Of a DNA stretch of 64,000 bases, positions 40,057 through 50,848 are shown in pieces. The position numbers and the translations under genes were made by a program. Each line of letters begins with the position of its first letter. Position 1 is the stretch's first letter. The stretch comes from Propionibacteriaceae bacterium (GTDB taxonomy: Bacteria; Actinomycetota; Actinomycetes; Propionibacteriales; Propionibacteriaceae). The stretch covers positions 35,142 to 99,141 of the forward strand of contig JAIRYW010000039.1 in assembly GCA_031267645.1 (NCBI GenBank). The letters run 5' to 3'. Below the pieces are notes generated by a model, which saw only the letters and a program-made list of their open reading frames with translations, had not been told where the DNA came from and did no database searches.

Positions 40057-41613
40057 TTGGCGACCGGACGAAGGGCCTACGACGGAACCGTCGACGACCC
40101 CACGGCGAACCCCGCCGCGCCCGCCGCGTCCGACCCCCCGGACGGCCTCGGTCCGACCCCCCGTTTCGTCGACGACAGCCCGGGCCGGGTCGCCCGCGGG
40201 CTGATGCTGGCCAGCAAAGTTTTGATCGTGGTCTGCCTGGCGGCGGTGGCGTACTCCGTCTGGTCGGTCGCCCGCAGCGGCATCTTGCCGATCTGGTGGC
40301 TGGTCGGCGGAGTGATCTTGGCGCTGGTCTTGGCGGCGGCCGTCTTGATCGGGCTGTGGCGCACCCGACTGCCCCGCCACCCGGTCCGCTTCGGCGTCTT
40401 GACCGCTCTGACGGCGATCGGCCTGGCCCTCTGTCTGGGGCTGAGCCACTTCACGGCCGCTCTGCTCGACTTCACCCACGGCATCCAGCCGCCCCCGCCC
40501 GGCACCGTGCGCTACGACGTCATCGCCCTCAAGACCCACGACCCGGACCTCGCCTCCCTGGCCGGCGCCATGGTCGGGCGGCTGGAGAGCGACCCCAACC
40601 GCGAGGTGGCGGCCCAGAGCCTGGCTCAGTTGGTCCAAGTCGAGTTGGTCGATCTGGAGGACCCCACCCTGCTGGCCTCCGTCCTGACCAGCCAGGCGGT
40701 GGCCGGGGCCGTCATCAACGACGTCTACCTCAGCTTGTACGAGGAGAACGACCCCGCTTTCTTCGACTCCATCCAGATCCTGCACCAGTTCGACGTCATG
40801 CCTCTGCTCCCCAGCGCCACCCCGACCTGGTCGGCCCCGCCCCAGCCGGTCGACCAGCCCTTCGTGCTCTACATCAGCGGCGTGGACAGCTTCACCGAGC
40901 AGGGCCGCAGCGACGTCAACATCCTGGCTGTGGTCAACCCTCGCAGCGGCCACATCCTGCTGGTCTCGACCCCGCGCGACTACTACGTCCAACTGCACGG
41001 CACGACCGGGCGCAAAGACAAGCTGACCCACGCCGGCTTCTACGGCATCGACATGTCGGTGGAGACCCTGGCCGACCTCTACCAGGTCCAAATCGACTAC
41101 TTCGTCCGCCTCAACTTCGGGGCCATGATCCAACTGGTCAACGCCGTGGGCGGGATCGATCTCGAGTCGCAGTACACCTTCACCACCCACGACGGGCTGT
41201 TCCACTTCGAAAAGGGCTGGAACCACCTCAACGGCGACCAGGCCCTGGCTTTCTCGCGCGAGCGCTACAGCTTCGCCGGCGGCGACCGGGTGCGAGGCCA
41301 GAACCAAGAACTTGTCATCGCGGCGCTGGTGCGCAAGGCCAGTGACCCCGCCATCCTGCTGCGCTACAACGCCATCTTGAACTCCCTCCAAGGGTCTTTG
41401 CAAACCTCGATGCCGGCCTCCATGATCACCGCCCTAGCCAACCAACAGTTGTCACGGGGCACATCCTGGCAGGTCGAGACCATCAACGCCGACGGCTCGG
41501 ACGCCATGGAGTACACCTACTCCTACGGCAATCAGCAGTTGTACGTCATGGTCCCCGACATGACCACCGTCCAGGCCGCCCGCGACCGGGTCGACCAAAT
41601 CTTGGCCGAGTGA
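40057..41613 (+). CDS. LytR-CpsA-Psr (LCP) family protein, second tandem copy
   Basis: A 518-aa paralogue of the gene before it, with the same layout: three membrane helices, then GVDSFTEQGRSDVNILAVVNP, STPRDYYVQLHGTTGRKDKL, VNAVGGIDLES, HLNGDQALAFSRERYSFAGGDRVRGQNQEL. Long identical stretches show a fairly recent duplication. TTG start with GGGAGGGG ribosome site; TAAACT at about 39990 is a possible -10. Duplicate LCP enzymes often divide work between different polymers. Confidence 0.9.
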   Translation: MATGRRAYDGTVDDPTANPAAPAASDPPDGLGPTPRFVDDSPGRVARGLMLASKVLIVVCLAAVAYSVWSVARSGILPIWWLVGGVILALVLAAAVLIGLWRTRLPRHPVRFGVLTALTAIGLALCLGLSHFTAALLDFTHGIQPPPPGTVRYDVIALKTHDPDLASLAGAMVGRLESDPNREVAAQSLAQLVQVELVDLEDPTLLASVLTSQAVAGAVINDVYLSLYEENDPAFFDSIQILHQFDVMPLLPSATPTWSAPPQPVDQPFVLYISGVDSFTEQGRSDVNILAVVNPRSGHILLVSTPRDYYVQLHGTTGRKDKLTHAGFYGIDMSVETLADLYQVQIDYFVRLNFGAMIQLVNAVGGIDLESQYTFTTHDGLFHFEKGWNHLNGDQALAFSRERYSFAGGDRVRGQNQELVIAALVRKASDPAILLRYNAILNSLQGSLQTSMPASMITALANQQLSRGTSWQVETINADGSDAMEYTYSYGNQQLYVMVPDMTTVQAARDRVDQILAE

Positions 41614-41668
41614 GGGCGGCTCCCCGGTTCGGTCCCGCCGCCAGGGGCGGCGCCAGTCGGAGCCAGCC

Positions 41669-42397
41669 CTAGATCCAGTAGGTCTGGAGGTGCTGGCGGG
41701 AACGGTCCAACCGCCAAGGGCCGCGGGCCAGGGCCCGTACCGTCTTGACCAGGTCGCGCTGGCCGGCCGCCCAGAGCCAGTCCTGATCCGGGTCGACCGC
41801 CCAGTCGGCCAGGTCGGCGGCGGTCAAGCGGTCCAGCCAGGCCACGCTGGCGCCGGGCCGGTCGTGGTCGAAGACCAGTTCCCGGTCCGGACGGGGGTCG
41901 ACCAGGACGACCTGGGCCGGGACGGCGGCGGGCAGCCGGTCCAAGATCGAACGCAGGGCCGGGACCGCCGCGCTGTCCGCCACCAGCCAGGCCTGGGCCA
42001 GCGGCTGGGGCAGCTCGAAATGGTACGGCGGGTCGGACACCTGGATCCGGTCGCCGGGCCGGGCCTGGGCGGCCCAGGCCGAGGCCGGGCCGGCCGGATC
42101 GTGCAGCACGAACTCCAAACTGAAACGGTCGAGCTCGGACTGGGCGCGGGCTGGGACCGGACGGACGACGGTGTACGCCCGCTGCGTCGGGCGGAGGCCG
42201 GCGGGAGCGGGCGGGCTGACCATGAGGTAGGCCCCGGGAGCCAGGGCCAAACGCGACAACAGTCCCTCGGCCACGAAGTCGATCCGGCGGTACCAGGCGG
42301 TCAGATCCGTCACCCGGACCACTTCGACCGTCCGATCCACCACTCGGGGGGCCGCCGCCAGCGGCGCCTCCCGGGCGTCGTCCCCGCCAGTCAGCAT
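41669..42397 (-). CDS. Siderophore-interacting protein (FAD-binding ferric reductase family)
   Basis: ViuB/SIP-type flavoenzyme that reduces ferric siderophores in the cytoplasm. The FAD site is RAYTVVRPVPA (R-x-Y-T motif), followed by FVLHDPAGPASAWAAQARPGDRIQVSDP, and the C-terminal half has WLVADSAAVPALRSIL and DWLWAAGQRDLVKTVRALAR. The 242-aa length is normal. ATG start with GGAGAGGGG upstream. It lies 25 bases after lysC on the same strand, with no siderophore transporter in the window. Confidence 0.87.
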   Translation of the reverse strand: MLTGGDDAREAPLAAAPRVVDRTVEVVRVTDLTAWYRRIDFVAEGLLSRLALAPGAYLMVSPPAPAGLRPTQRAYTVVRPVPARAQSELDRFSLEFVLHDPAGPASAWAAQARPGDRIQVSDPPYHFELPQPLAQAWLVADSAAVPALRSILDRLPAAVPAQVVLVDPRPDRELVFDHDRPGASVAWLDRLTAADLADWAVDPDQDWLWAAGQRDLVKTVRALARGPWRLDRSRQHLQTYWI

Positions 42398-42422
42398 CGG
42401 GCCCCTCTCCGCGTCGTCCCGG

Positions 42423-42941
42423 TCAGCGCCCGCTGCCGGCGTAGACCACGGCCTCGCCGTCGCTGGAGTCGAGCCCGAAGGCGGTGTGGGCGGCGCGCAC
42501 CGCCGCTGCGACGTCGTTCTCGTCCACCACCACCGAGATCCGGATCTCGGAGGTCGAGATCATCTCGATGTTGACCCCGGCCTGGGCCAAGGCGGTGAAG
42601 AAGCGGGCCGTCACGCCGGGGTGGGAACGCATGCCCACGCCGATGATGGAGACCTTGCCGATGGCGTCGTCAAAGGTCACGTCGGTGAAGCCGATCTCGG
42701 CTTGGACGTCGCGCAGGGCCTCGATCGCCTTGGGCCGGTCGGCGTCGGCCAGAGTGAAGGAGATGGCGGTGGACTGGTCGGTGACCGAGGCGTTCTGGAC
42801 GATCATGTCGATGTTGACGCCGGCCTCGGCCACGACCGAGAAGACGCGGGCCGCCTTGCCGATCTGGTCGGGCACGCCGACCACCGTGACCTTGGCTTCG
42901 CTACGGTCGTGCGAGACGCCGGAGATGAGAGCCGCTTCCAT
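42423..42941 (-). CDS. Aspartokinase beta subunit (internal in-frame start)
   Basis: Within lysC, ATG 42941 (Met250 of the alpha frame) is preceded by GAGGAAGGCGAGG, a strong ribosome site inside coding sequence. It would give a 172-aa protein made of the ACT regulatory domains, as known for Corynebacterium and Bacillus aspartokinases of alpha2beta2 form. Confidence 0.6.
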   Translation of the reverse strand: MEAALISGVSHDRSEAKVTVVGVPDQIGKAARVFSVVAEAGVNIDMIVQNASVTDQSTAISFTLADADRPKAIEALRDVQAEIGFTDVTFDDAIGKVSIIGVGMRSHPGVTARFFTALAQAGVNIEMISTSEIRISVVVDENDVAAAVRAAHTAFGLDSSDGEAVVYAGSGR

Positions 42942-43688
42942 GGCCTCGCCTTCCTCATGTTGGGTGACCCAGGTGCCGGGCCGGTCGGAGAAGGAGGACC
43001 GGACGTGGATCGGCACCATCTCGCGCCGGGCGTATTCGACGCAGCGCAGATGCAGGACCTTGGCCCCGGTGGCGGCCAGCTCCAGCATCTCCTCGTAACT
43101 GATCCGAGGTATGCGCCGGGCCTGCGGCACCATCCGAGGGTCGGCGGTGAAGACGCCGTCGACGTCGGTGTAGATCTCGCAATGGTCCGCCCCCAGGGCT
43201 CCGGCCAGAGCCACCGCCGTGGTGTCGGAGGCCCCTCGGCCCAAGGTGGTGACGTCTTTGGTGTCCTGGGCCACGCCCTGGAAGCCGGCCACGATCACGA
43301 TCCACCCTTTGGCCAGGGCCTTCTCGATCCGGCCGGGGGTGATGTCGATGATACGGGCGTCGCCGTGGGCGGCGGTCGTGATGACGCCGGCCTGGGAGCC
43401 GGTGTACGAGCGGGCCTGGGCCCCCAAGTCGTCGATGGCCATGGCCAAGAGGGCGGCCGCCATGCGCTCTCCGGCCGTCAGCAGCATGTCCAACTCGCGG
43501 GCCGGGGGGTCGGCCGCCACCTGTTTGGCCAGATCGAGCAGATCGTCCGTGGTGTCGCCCATGGCCGAGATCACGACCGTCACCTGATGGCCGGCCCGTT
43601 GGGTCTCGACCACCCGCCGCGCCACCCGGCGGATGCCATCGGCGTCGGACACAGAGGAGCCGCCGAACTTCTGCACCACTCGGGCCAC
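42423..43688 (-). CDS. lysC: Aspartokinase (alpha subunit frame)
   Basis: First step of the lysine/threonine/methionine pathway. The catalytic domain opens [17 protein letters not shown] and has [38 protein letters not shown]. Two C-terminal ACT domains (about 265-410) bind the feedback inhibitors, with [16 protein letters not shown] and [15 protein letters not shown]. The 421-aa form matches the actinobacterial alpha subunit. GTG start with AGAGGTGG. asd, its common partner, does not follow; a siderophore-interacting protein does. An internal start for the beta subunit is listed separately. Confidence 0.96.
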   Translation of the reverse strand: MARVVQKFGGSSVSDADGIRRVARRVVETQRAGHQVTVVISAMGDTTDDLLDLAKQVAADPPARELDMLLTAGERMAAALLAMAIDDLGAQARSYTGSQAGVITTAAHGDARIIDITPGRIEKALAKGWIVIVAGFQGVAQDTKDVTTLGRGASDTTAVALAGALGADHCEIYTDVDGVFTADPRMVPQARRIPRISYEEMLELAATGAKVLHLRCVEYARREMVPIHVRSSFSDRPGTWVTQHEEGEAMEAALISGVSHDRSEAKVTVVGVPDQIGKAARVFSVVAEAGVNIDMIVQNASVTDQSTAISFTLADADRPKAIEALRDVQAEIGFTDVTFDDAIGKVSIIGVGMRSHPGVTARFFTALAQAGVNIEMISTSEIRISVVVDENDVAAAVRAAHTAFGLDSSDGEAVVYAGSGR

Positions 43689-43769
43689 TCGGCCACCTCT
43701 CTTCCCGGCCCCCGCCGGAGGGCGGATGCCGGACCCATCATAGGCGGCCGGCCCTGTTCCCGGCCCGGG

Positions 43770-43775
43770 TAGTCT
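43770..43775 (+). promoter_or_regulatory. -10 box of YdcF-like gene
   Basis: TAGTCT eight bases before the ATG at 43784; leader of about one base or none. Confidence 0.45.
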
Positions 43776-43783
43776 GAAACTCG

Positions 43784-44806
43784 ATGTGGTCTTTGACGAT
43801 CGTCTGGTCGGCCGTCTTCGCTTTCAGCGTCTGGCGGGACCCGCGCAAGCTGCGTAACGGCATCTATCTGCTGTCCGCCCTGCTCTGCCTCGGCCTCGGT
43901 CTGGGCCGGCAAGTCTCCCCAGAACTGTCTCAGACCAATCAGCGGTTCTGGCCTTACCTGATACTGGCGGGGGCGGTGGCGATAGTGCTGCTGGCCCTAG
44001 TGCTGGGGGTGGTGTTGGTCCTGAACGGGGCCACCATGCTGCGGCGCGAAGGGACCCGGCCGGCCAACCTGCTGTCGCTCGGACTGGGCCTGGCCATCCT
44101 GGGCTACCTGACCTTGAGCCTGCTGTCGCTGTCCGACCCCACCAACCGGCTGCTGGTTTGGACCATCCTGATCGGCCTGCCGGTCGGCTACCTCGGCTTC
44201 TGTTTCTTGGCCTACGTCCTGTACTCCGGGTTGTACCAAGGCTGGACCCGGCGCCGGAACGGACCGGTCGACGCCGTGGTGGTGCTGGGCTCCGGCCTGG
44301 TCGACGGCCGGGTGCCGCCGCTGCTGGCCAGCCGGTTGGACCACGGCCTGTCCCTCTGGCGCCGGGCGCTGGAGCAGGGCGGCCGCCCCGCCCTGGTGGT
44401 GTCAGGCGGGCGAGGCCGGGACGAGCCCCGCTCCGAGGCCGCCGCCATGGCCGACTATCTGGTCGAGCACGGCGTCGAGCCGGATCTGATCTGGCGCGAG
44501 GAGGCCTCGCGCAACACCGAGCAGAACATCGCCCACAGCCAGGCGCTGCTGCGGGCCCGTGGCGTCGTTGGCCCGGTCACGCTGGTGACCAATAATTTCC
44601 ACGCTTTCCGGGCCGCCCTGCTGATGCGGCGGGCCGGGCTGCCGGGCCAGGTCGTGGGCTCCCCCACGGCGGGGTACTTCTGGCCCAGCGCCACCATCCG
44701 CGAGTTCATCGCCATCTTTTGGGACCACAAGGTCCTCAACGCCGCCATGCTGGGGCTGTCCGTCCTGCCCCTGCTGGTCTCGTCCTGGGTCTGGGCCCGA
44801 GCCTGA
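43784..44806 (+). CDS. Multi-pass YdcF/ElyC-like DUF218 protein
   Basis: A 340-aa protein with about five N-terminal transmembrane helices (residues 5-15, 24-40, 52-78, 92-112, 124-150), then a DUF218 domain: [68 protein letters not shown] and [20 protein letters not shown] further hydrophobic segment ends the protein. The architecture resembles ElyC/YdcF proteins tied to envelope integrity and lipid-carrier metabolism. Divergent from lysC. Confidence 0.83.
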   Translation: MWSLTIVWSAVFAFSVWRDPRKLRNGIYLLSALLCLGLGLGRQVSPELSQTNQRFWPYLILAGAVAIVLLALVLGVVLVLNGATMLRREGTRPANLLSLGLGLAILGYLTLSLLSLSDPTNRLLVWTILIGLPVGYLGFCFLAYVLYSGLYQGWTRRRNGPVDAVVVLGSGLVDGRVPPLLASRLDHGLSLWRRALEQGGRPALVVSGGRGRDEPRSEAAAMADYLVEHGVEPDLIWREEASRNTEQNIAHSQALLRARGVVGPVTLVTNNFHAFRAALLMRRAGLPGQVVGSPTAGYFWPSATIREFIAIFWDHKVLNAAMLGLSVLPLLVSSWVWARA

Positions 44807-44848
44807 CCGCCCGCCGGCGGCTCCCGGGCCGCCGGCGGCGGGAGCGCG

Positions 44849-44854
44849 TAATCT
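44849..44854 (+). promoter_or_regulatory. -10 box of the cysteine desulfurase gene
   Basis: TAATCT nine bases before the ATG; the leader would be only two or three bases long. Confidence 0.45.
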
Positions 44855-44863
44855 GGACGGACC

Positions 44864-46252
44864 ATGACGACTGCCAGCCCGAGCCCGGTCTACCTCGACC
44901 ACGCCGCCACCACGCCGCTGCGGCCGGCCGCCCGCGCCGCCTGGCTGACGGCAGCCGATCAGGTCGGCAATCCCTCCAGCCTGCACCAGCCCGGGCGGGC
45001 TGCCCGCCGCCTGGTGGAGGAGGCCCGCGAGCAGGTGGCCCTGGCCTTGGGGGCCGAACCGGCCGAGGTCGTCTTCACCGCCGGAGGCACCGAAGCGGAC
45101 AATCTGGCTGTCATCGGCACGGCTTGGGGACGGCGGTCCGAGGACCCGGCCCGGCGCCGGGTGTTGGTCAGCCCGATCGAGCATCCGGCCGTCTTGGAGT
45201 CGGCCGACCATTTAGGCCAGTCCGGTTTCGAGGTGGTCGAGTTGGCGGTCGGACGGGACGGTCGAGTCGACTTGGAGCGGGCCGACCGACTACTGGCCTT
45301 TGACCCGGCCAGCCTGGCCCTGGTCACCTGCCAAGCCGTCAACCAGGAGACCGGCGCCATCCAGCCGGTGGCCGAATTGGCCGCCCTGGCCCGGCGCCAC
45401 GGCGTCCCGCTCCACTGCGACGCCGTCCAAGCCATCGGCCACGGCGCCCTGGCCGCCGGCGCCAGTCCGGCTCCCCTGCTCGACCAGTCGGACGCCCCGG
45501 CCAGCCTGACCGCCAGCCCGGCCGGCCCCCCGTCCGCCGTCGTGGCCTGGACGGCCGACTTGGCCGCTCTGACGGTGTCGGGCCACAAGGTGGGCGGCCC
45601 GGTCGGCGTCGGGGCCCTGCTGGCCCGGCGCGACCTCAAACTCAAACCAGTCCTGTTCGGCGGCGGCCAGGAGCGGCGGGTCCGCTCCGGCACCCTGCCG
45701 GCCGCCCTGATCGCCGCCTTCGCCGTGGCCCTGACCGAGCAGATGGCGACCCAGGCCGAACAGAGCCGGCGCCTGGCCCAGCTGGCCGCACGGCTGGGAC
45801 GACGTCTGACCGACCTGGGGGCGGTCCTGGTCGGGCCGTCGGATCCCGCTCAGCGGGTCTGCCACATCGTCAACGCCCTGTTCCCGGGCTGCGAGCACGA
45901 CGCTCTGCTGCTGTCCTTGGACGCCGCTGGCCTGGCTTGTTCGACCGGCTCGGCCTGCACGGCCGGAGTGGCCCAGGCCAGTCCGGTGCTGTCGGCCCTG
46001 GGCTACGATCCGGCCCAAGCCCGCTCCGGCTTGCGTTTCAGCCTGGGCTGGACCACCGGTCCGAGCGACCTCGACGCCCTCGACCGCGCCCTGCCCGAGG
46101 CTCTGGCCCGGGCCCGGGCGGCCGGGCAGCGGGACTGGCCGTCCGCCGACGCCCCCCGCCGGCCGACCACGCCAGCGACGGCCTCGCCCGGCTGGCCGGC
46201 CCCTCCCTCGACGGCCGCCGCCAGTCCCGACCCGACCGGCGGCCGACCGTGA
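44864..46252 (+). CDS. Cysteine desulfurase (NifS/IscS family)
   Basis: PLP enzyme that moves sulfur from cysteine to an active-site persulfide. It has [12 protein letters not shown] at the N-terminus, [19 protein letters not shown], the PLP lysine in SGHKVGG (Lys242), and the catalytic loop [10 protein letters not shown] with Cys365. After residue about 415 a Pro/Thr/Ala-rich tail of roughly 45 residues is added. Its TGA overlaps the GTG of mnmA (GTGA), so the two are translationally coupled: the desulfurase probably supplies sulfur for tRNA 2-thiouridine directly. A dedicated iron-sulfur role is less likely here, since no suf genes are adjacent. Confidence 0.93.
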   Translation: MTTASPSPVYLDHAATTPLRPAARAAWLTAADQVGNPSSLHQPGRAARRLVEEAREQVALALGAEPAEVVFTAGGTEADNLAVIGTAWGRRSEDPARRRVLVSPIEHPAVLESADHLGQSGFEVVELAVGRDGRVDLERADRLLAFDPASLALVTCQAVNQETGAIQPVAELAALARRHGVPLHCDAVQAIGHGALAAGASPAPLLDQSDAPASLTASPAGPPSAVVAWTADLAALTVSGHKVGGPVGVGALLARRDLKLKPVLFGGGQERRVRSGTLPAALIAAFAVALTEQMATQAEQSRRLAQLAARLGRRLTDLGAVLVGPSDPAQRVCHIVNALFPGCEHDALLLSLDAAGLACSTGSACTAGVAQASPVLSALGYDPAQARSGLRFSLGWTTGPSDLDALDRALPEALARARAAGQRDWPSADAPRRPTTPATASPGWPAPPSTAAASPDPTGGRP

Positions 46253-47562
46253 GCCGCCTGATCGCCGCCTTGTCCGGCGGGGTCGACTCGGCCGTGGCGG
46301 CGGCCCGGATGGTCGAGGCCGGGCATCAGGTCACCGGCGTCCATCTGGCCCTGTCCCGTCACCCGGCCGCCCAGCGGACGGGCGCGCGGGGATGCTGTTC
46401 GCTGGAGGACGCCAACGACGCCCGCCGGGTGGCCGACGTGCTGGGGCTGCCTTATTACGTCTGGGATTTCTCGCAGGAGTTCCACGACAGCGTGGTGACC
46501 GATTTCCTGGCCCAGTACGCCGCCGGCCGCACCCCCAACCCTTGCCTGCGCTGCAACGAGCTGGTCAAATTCGCGGCCCTGCTGGAGCGGGCCTTGGCGC
46601 TCGGCTTCGACGGTCTGGTGACCGGCCATTACGCCCGCCTGCGGCGCCGGCCGGACGCAGTGGTGGAGTTGTGGCGGGCGGTCGACCAGGCCAAGGACCA
46701 GTCCTACGTGCTGGGCGTCATGACCCCCGAACAGCTGCGCCATTGCCATTTCCCGCTGGGCGATTCGACCAAGCCCCAGGTCCGGGCCGAGGCGGCACGG
46801 CGCGGGCTGACGGTGGCGGACAAGCCCGACTCCTCCGACATCTGCTTCATCCCGGACGGCGACACCCAAGGCTGGTTGTACGACAAGCTGGGCCGCGCGC
46901 CCGGGGCCATCCTGGACGCCGACGGCGTCGTGCTGGGCCAGCACCAGGGCGCTTTCGCGTACACCATCGGCCAGCGCCGGGGACTGCGCCTGGGCCGGCC
47001 GGCGGTCGACGGCCGACCGCGTTACGTCACCGCCGTCGACCCGGTCCGCGCCACCGTCACGGTCGGCTCGCGCCAGGACTTGCGGGTGGACCGCCTGTGG
47101 GCCGTCCACCCGCTCTGGTGCGATCCTCTAGGACCCGGGACGGCCTGGGCCGAGCGGGGGAGTCCGACCCCGGCGGAGGTCGACCACGAAAGAACGACCC
47201 GGCCCGAGGCCGACCCGGGTGGAACGACCCAGGCGGAAGTCGACCCCGATGGAACGATCGCGGTGGAAGACGGTCCCGCCGGAGGGCGGGAAAGTCCGAA
47301 CAGCCGCCCACACGGTCCGGCCCATCCGACCGCTCCCCCGCCTGGCCCCGCCTTCGCCGCCCAAGTCCAACTCCGGGCCCACGGCCAACCCCTGCCCGCC
47401 CAGGTGCGCTGGCTGGGGCCGGACCTGATCGCGATCGAGTTGGCCCAACCGGCCCACGGCGTCGCCCCCGGCCAGACCGCCGTGATCTACGACGGCGACC
47501 GGGTGCTGGGTTCGGCCACCATCGACCGCACCGGTCAGGACGTGGCTTTGGCCAGGGCGTAG
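46249..47562 (+). CDS. mnmA: tRNA-specific 2-thiouridylase MnmA
   Basis: ATP-pyrophosphatase that thiolates U34 of tRNA Glu, Gln and Lys. The PP-loop SGGVDS is at residues 9-14, the catalytic cysteines are Cys99 (NPCLRCN) and Cys199 (DSSDICFIP), and GQRRGLRLG starts the central domain. The C-terminal beta-barrel ([18 protein letters not shown]) is interrupted by about 55 extra hydrophilic residues containing three 10-residue repeats. The GTG start overlaps the desulfurase stop; the long ORF back to 45937 is a frame shadow. The 3' end overlaps convergent ileS by 28 bases. Confidence 0.94.
   Translation: MSRLIAALSGGVDSAVAAARMVEAGHQVTGVHLALSRHPAAQRTGARGCCSLEDANDARRVADVLGLPYYVWDFSQEFHDSVVTDFLAQYAAGRTPNPCLRCNELVKFAALLERALALGFDGLVTGHYARLRRRPDAVVELWRAVDQAKDQSYVLGVMTPEQLRHCHFPLGDSTKPQVRAEAARRGLTVADKPDSSDICFIPDGDTQGWLYDKLGRAPGAILDADGVVLGQHQGAFAYTIGQRRGLRLGRPAVDGRPRYVTAVDPVRATVTVGSRQDLRVDRLWAVHPLWCDPLGPGTAWAERGSPTPAEVDHERTTRPEADPGGTTQAEVDPDGTIAVEDGPAGGRESPNSRPHGPAHPTAPPPGPAFAAQVQLRAHGQPLPAQVRWLGPDLIAIELAQPAHGVAPGQTAVIYDGDRVLGSATIDRTGQDVALARA
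47176..47265 (+). repeat. Three tandem 30-bp repeats inside mnmA
   Basis: Units begin at 47176, 47206 and 47236 (GAGGTCGACC, GAGGCCGACC, GAAGTCGACC), with a degenerate fourth after. They encode 10-residue units [30 protein letters not shown] at residues 310-339, a likely surface loop of the C-terminal domain. Confidence 0.8.
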
Positions 47563-50500
47563 GCCAGTTCCAGCTCCTCGTCGCGGGCCCAATCGGAGTC
47601 GGCCCGGTCGACCCGGATCAGTCGCAGCGCCAGCACCTCTTGAGCGATTTGGGGGCCGGCCGCCCCGATGGCGTCCGCCACCGGGCCGTCGCCCTGCCAA
47701 CGCAGCTCGATACGGTCGGACACCTCCAGGCCGGACTGTTTGCGTAGCTCTTGGACGTCACGGATGAATTGGCGCACCTGTCCGGCTCGCACCAGTTCGT
47801 CGGACAGCTCCAAATCCAAGGCGATGGTCTCGCCTTGCTCGTTGACGACCGACCAACCCTGGCGCGGCCGTTCCGAGACGATGACCTCGTCGGCCGTCAC
47901 CTCGACGTCCGAGCCGTCGGTCAAGCGGACCCGGCCGACCCGGGCCAGCTCAGCGGCCACCCAGGCCGGGACGGCCTCGGCGATGGCGGCCGCCACGGCA
48001 GCCGTACGCTTGCCGAAGCGCTTGCCCAAAGCCCGGAAATTACCCTTGACCGAGTAGTCGACCAGGTCGGAGCCGGCCGCGAAGGACTCGATGGCTTCGA
48101 CGTTGAGTTCGGCCTTGATCTCTTCCACCAACTCGTGGCCCAGCTGTTCGAGGGCGGTCGAGGAGATCAGGGCTCGGCCCAGGGGCTGGCGCAGCTTGAC
48201 CTTGGCCTGGGAACGGGCCGAGCGCCCCAGCTCGACCAGTCGGCGGGCCAGGTCCATGGCTTGGCTGAGCCGAGGGTCGATCCGGGCCGGGTCGGGCTTG
48301 GGCCAGGTCGCCAGATGGACCGAATCGGGCGCCGTCGGGTCGGTCGCCAGCACTAGGTCTTGCCAGACCCGCTCGGTGATGAAGGGGGCGATGGGAGCCA
48401 TCAAGCGGGTCAAGACGTCCAGGGTCTCGTGCAGCGTAGACAAGGCTGAGTTGTCGCCGTTCCAGAACCGGCGACGCGATCGGCGGATGTGCCAATTCGA
48501 CAACAGGTCGACGAAGTCGGTCAACAGGGCGCCGGCTTTGAGGGTGTCGAAGTCTTCCAGGGCCGCGGTCACCCCCGCCACCAGATCTTGGGTGGCCGAG
48601 GCCAACCAACGGTCCAGGACGTGTCGGCTGGCCAAAGGCGGCGGATCGCCCGGGGTCCAGTGGTTGACCCGGGCGTACAAGGCCTGGAAGGAGACCGAGT
48701 TCCAGTACGTCAACAGGACTTTGCGCACGGTCTCCTGGATGGTGTTGTGACCGACCCGGCGCGAGGCCCAGGGCGAGCCGCCGGCCACCATGAACCAGCG
48801 CACGGCGTCGGCCCCGTGCTGTTCCAGCAGCGGGATCGGCTCCAAGGTGTTGCCCAAGTGTTTGGACATTTTGCGGCCGTCCTCAGCCAGGATGTGTCCT
48901 AAGCAGAGCACGTTGCGATAACTGTTGGTCCCGTTGACCAGAGTCGAGACCGCCATCAGGGAATAGAACCAACCCCTGGTCTGGTCGATCGCCTCGCAGA
49001 TGAAATCAGCCGGGAAGGCCTGCTCGAAACGTTCGGCCGAGCCCTCCACGAAGGGATAGCCCCACTGGGCGAAGGGCATCGAGCCGGAGTCGAACCAAGC
49101 GTCGATCACCTCCGGCACGCGCCGGGACTCCTGCCCACAATCCGGACAGGGGAAGACGACCTCGTCCACGAAAGGCCGGTGGGGGTCGAGCTGGGATTGG
49201 TCGACGCCGGTCAGCTGGCTCAGTTCGGCCAGGCCGCCGACGCAAACCTGGTGGCCGTCGGAGCAACGCCAGATCGGCAGCGGCGTGCCCCAGTAGCGCT
49301 GGCGCGACAAGGCCCAGTCGATATTGTTGGAGAGCCAATCGCCGTAGCGACCGTGCTTGATGTGCTCGGGGTGCCAGCAGGTGGCCTCGTTCTGAGCCAG
49401 CAACTCTTCTTTGATGACGGTGGTGCGGATGTACCAAGAGGGCTGGGCGTAGTAGATCAGGTGGGTGTGGCAACGCCAGCAGTGGGGGTACGCGTGCTCG
49501 ACGGCCTGGGTCCGGTAGAGCAGGCCCCGGGCCCGCAGGTCGTCGATGATGGGCTGGTCGGCGTCTTTGAAGAAGAGTCCGCCGACCAGGTCGAGGCCGT
49601 CTTGGAAGCGGCCGGCCAAGGTGATCGGGTTGACCAAGGGCAGGCCGTTGGCCCGGCACAGGACCAGGTCGACCTCGCCGAAGGCCGGCGCCTCGTGCAC
49701 CAGACCGGTGCCGTCGTCGGTGGTGACGAAGTCGGCCAACAAAACGTAGTTGGCGTCGCCCGGCAGTTCGACCACCTCGAAGGGACGGCTGTAATGCCAA
49801 CCGGCCAGTTCGTCCCCGCGCAGGCGGGCTTCGACCTGGTAGTCCTGGCCCAGGACTTCCTCTTTCAAAGCCTCGGCCACGATCAGGCGCTCCTGACCGT
49901 TGGAGGCGACCACGTAGTCCACCTCGGGGTGGACGGCGGCGGCCGTGTTGGCGATCAAGGTCCAAGGCGTGGTGGTCCAGACCAGCAGGGCGGCCCGCCC
50001 GGCCCAGGGGCCGTCCAGCAGGGGCAGGCGGACGTAGACCGTGGTGTCGGTGTCGTCTTCGTAGCCCTGGGCCAGCTCGTGGTCGGACAAGGTGGTGCCG
50101 CAACGCGGGCAGTACGGCGTGACGCGGTAGTCCTCGACCAGCAGGCCCTGGTCGTGGATGCGTTTGAGGGCCCACCAGACCGACTGCACGAAGTCGGGCG
50201 ACATGGTCCAGTAGGCCTGGTCCAGGTTGACCCAGTAACCCATCCGGTTCGTCAGTTCAGTCCACATATCGACATAGCGACCAACCGACTCGCGACAGCG
50301 TTGGTTGAAGGGGCCGATGCCGTAACGCTCGATGTCCGGCTTGCCGTTGAAACCCAACTCCCGTTCGACCGCCAGCTCGACCGGCAGGCCGTGGCAGTCC
50401 CAGCCGGCCTTGCGCGGCACCCGGTAGCCCTGCATGGTCTTGAAACGAGGGAAGACGTCTTTGAAAGCCCGGGCCTCGATGTGGTGGGCGCCGGGCACGC

Positions 50501-50663
50501 CGTTGGCGGTCGGCGGCCCCTCGTAGAAGGTCCAGGTCGGGGCCTGGGGCCGGTCCAAGGAACGGGCGAAGGTGTCGCGCTCTTCCCACAGGCGCAAGAT
50601 CTCATGTTCGACCTGGGGCAGGTCGACCTGCGGCGGCACGGGATTGTAAGCGGTCCTGGACAT
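47535..50663 (-). CDS. ileS: Isoleucyl-tRNA synthetase
   Basis: Class I synthetase with editing domain, 1042 aa. The HIGH-motif region is [20 protein letters not shown] (about 50-69), the zinc-like CPRCGTT and FPCPDCG sites are present, [16 protein letters not shown] fits the editing region, and KMSKHLGN lies near residue 597. The length and motif style suggest the type-2 (eukaryote-like, often mupirocin-tolerant) form common in actinobacteria. ATG 50663 is chosen because GGGAG precedes it by four bases; the ORF extends 726 bases further upstream only because the T-box leader is open in that frame. It is controlled by that T-box. Confidence 0.96.
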   Translation of the reverse strand: MSRTAYNPVPPQVDLPQVEHEILRLWEERDTFARSLDRPQAPTWTFYEGPPTANGVPGAHHIEARAFKDVFPRFKTMQGYRVPRKAGWDCHGLPVELAVERELGFNGKPDIERYGIGPFNQRCRESVGRYVDMWTELTNRMGYWVNLDQAYWTMSPDFVQSVWWALKRIHDQGLLVEDYRVTPYCPRCGTTLSDHELAQGYEDDTDTTVYVRLPLLDGPWAGRAALLVWTTTPWTLIANTAAAVHPEVDYVVASNGQERLIVAEALKEEVLGQDYQVEARLRGDELAGWHYSRPFEVVELPGDANYVLLADFVTTDDGTGLVHEAPAFGEVDLVLCRANGLPLVNPITLAGRFQDGLDLVGGLFFKDADQPIIDDLRARGLLYRTQAVEHAYPHCWRCHTHLIYYAQPSWYIRTTVIKEELLAQNEATCWHPEHIKHGRYGDWLSNNIDWALSRQRYWGTPLPIWRCSDGHQVCVGGLAELSQLTGVDQSQLDPHRPFVDEVVFPCPDCGQESRRVPEVIDAWFDSGSMPFAQWGYPFVEGSAERFEQAFPADFICEAIDQTRGWFYSLMAVSTLVNGTNSYRNVLCLGHILAEDGRKMSKHLGNTLEPIPLLEQHGADAVRWFMVAGGSPWASRRVGHNTIQETVRKVLLTYWNSVSFQALYARVNHWTPGDPPPLASRHVLDRWLASATQDLVAGVTAALEDFDTLKAGALLTDFVDLLSNWHIRRSRRRFWNGDNSALSTLHETLDVLTRLMAPIAPFITERVWQDLVLATDPTAPDSVHLATWPKPDPARIDPRLSQAMDLARRLVELGRSARSQAKVKLRQPLGRALISSTALEQLGHELVEEIKAELNVEAIESFAAGSDLVDYSVKGNFRALGKRFGKRTAAVAAAIAEAVPAWVAAELARVGRVRLTDGSDVEVTADEVIVSERPRQGWSVVNEQGETIALDLELSDELVRAGQVRQFIRDVQELRKQSGLEVSDRIELRWQGDGPVADAIGAAGPQIAQEVLALRLIRVDRADSDWARDEELELAYALAKATS

Positions 50664-50842
50664 GGGCTCCCTCATTCGATCCGGTGAAGGGACGAACCGG
50701 CCTCGGCCGAGTCCGCGGTACCACCCTTCTTGGGAGTCATTCCCCACTTCATCAGCCCGCCGACCGCCAGGTCTAATGGGTCCAGGACCGTTCTTCTGGC
50801 GGCTCCGAGGTGATTGCCTCATCGTCGCCTTGTCGACGAGCG
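50664..50842 (-). promoter_or_regulatory. ileS T-box riboswitch leader (translational, ultrashort Stem I)
   Basis: The minus-strand RNA has the T-box core AGGGTGGTACCGCGG at 50713-50727. Upstream, a GAGG/CCTC stem encloses CAATCA with the isoleucine specifier ATC at 50812-50814. Such a minimal Stem I and lack of a U-rich terminator are typical of actinobacterial ileS T-boxes that regulate ribosome access. GTCCCTT (about 50684-50690) can pair with the T-box AAGGG, and the GAGGGAG ribosome site follows. Uncharged tRNA-Ile would stabilise the open form. Confidence 0.88.
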
Positions 50843-50848
50843 GGCAAC

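Noticed and set aside
45937..46248. Extended N-terminus for mnmA
   Set aside because: It overlaps the desulfurase in another frame; GTG 46249 directly precedes the PP-loop at the expected distance.
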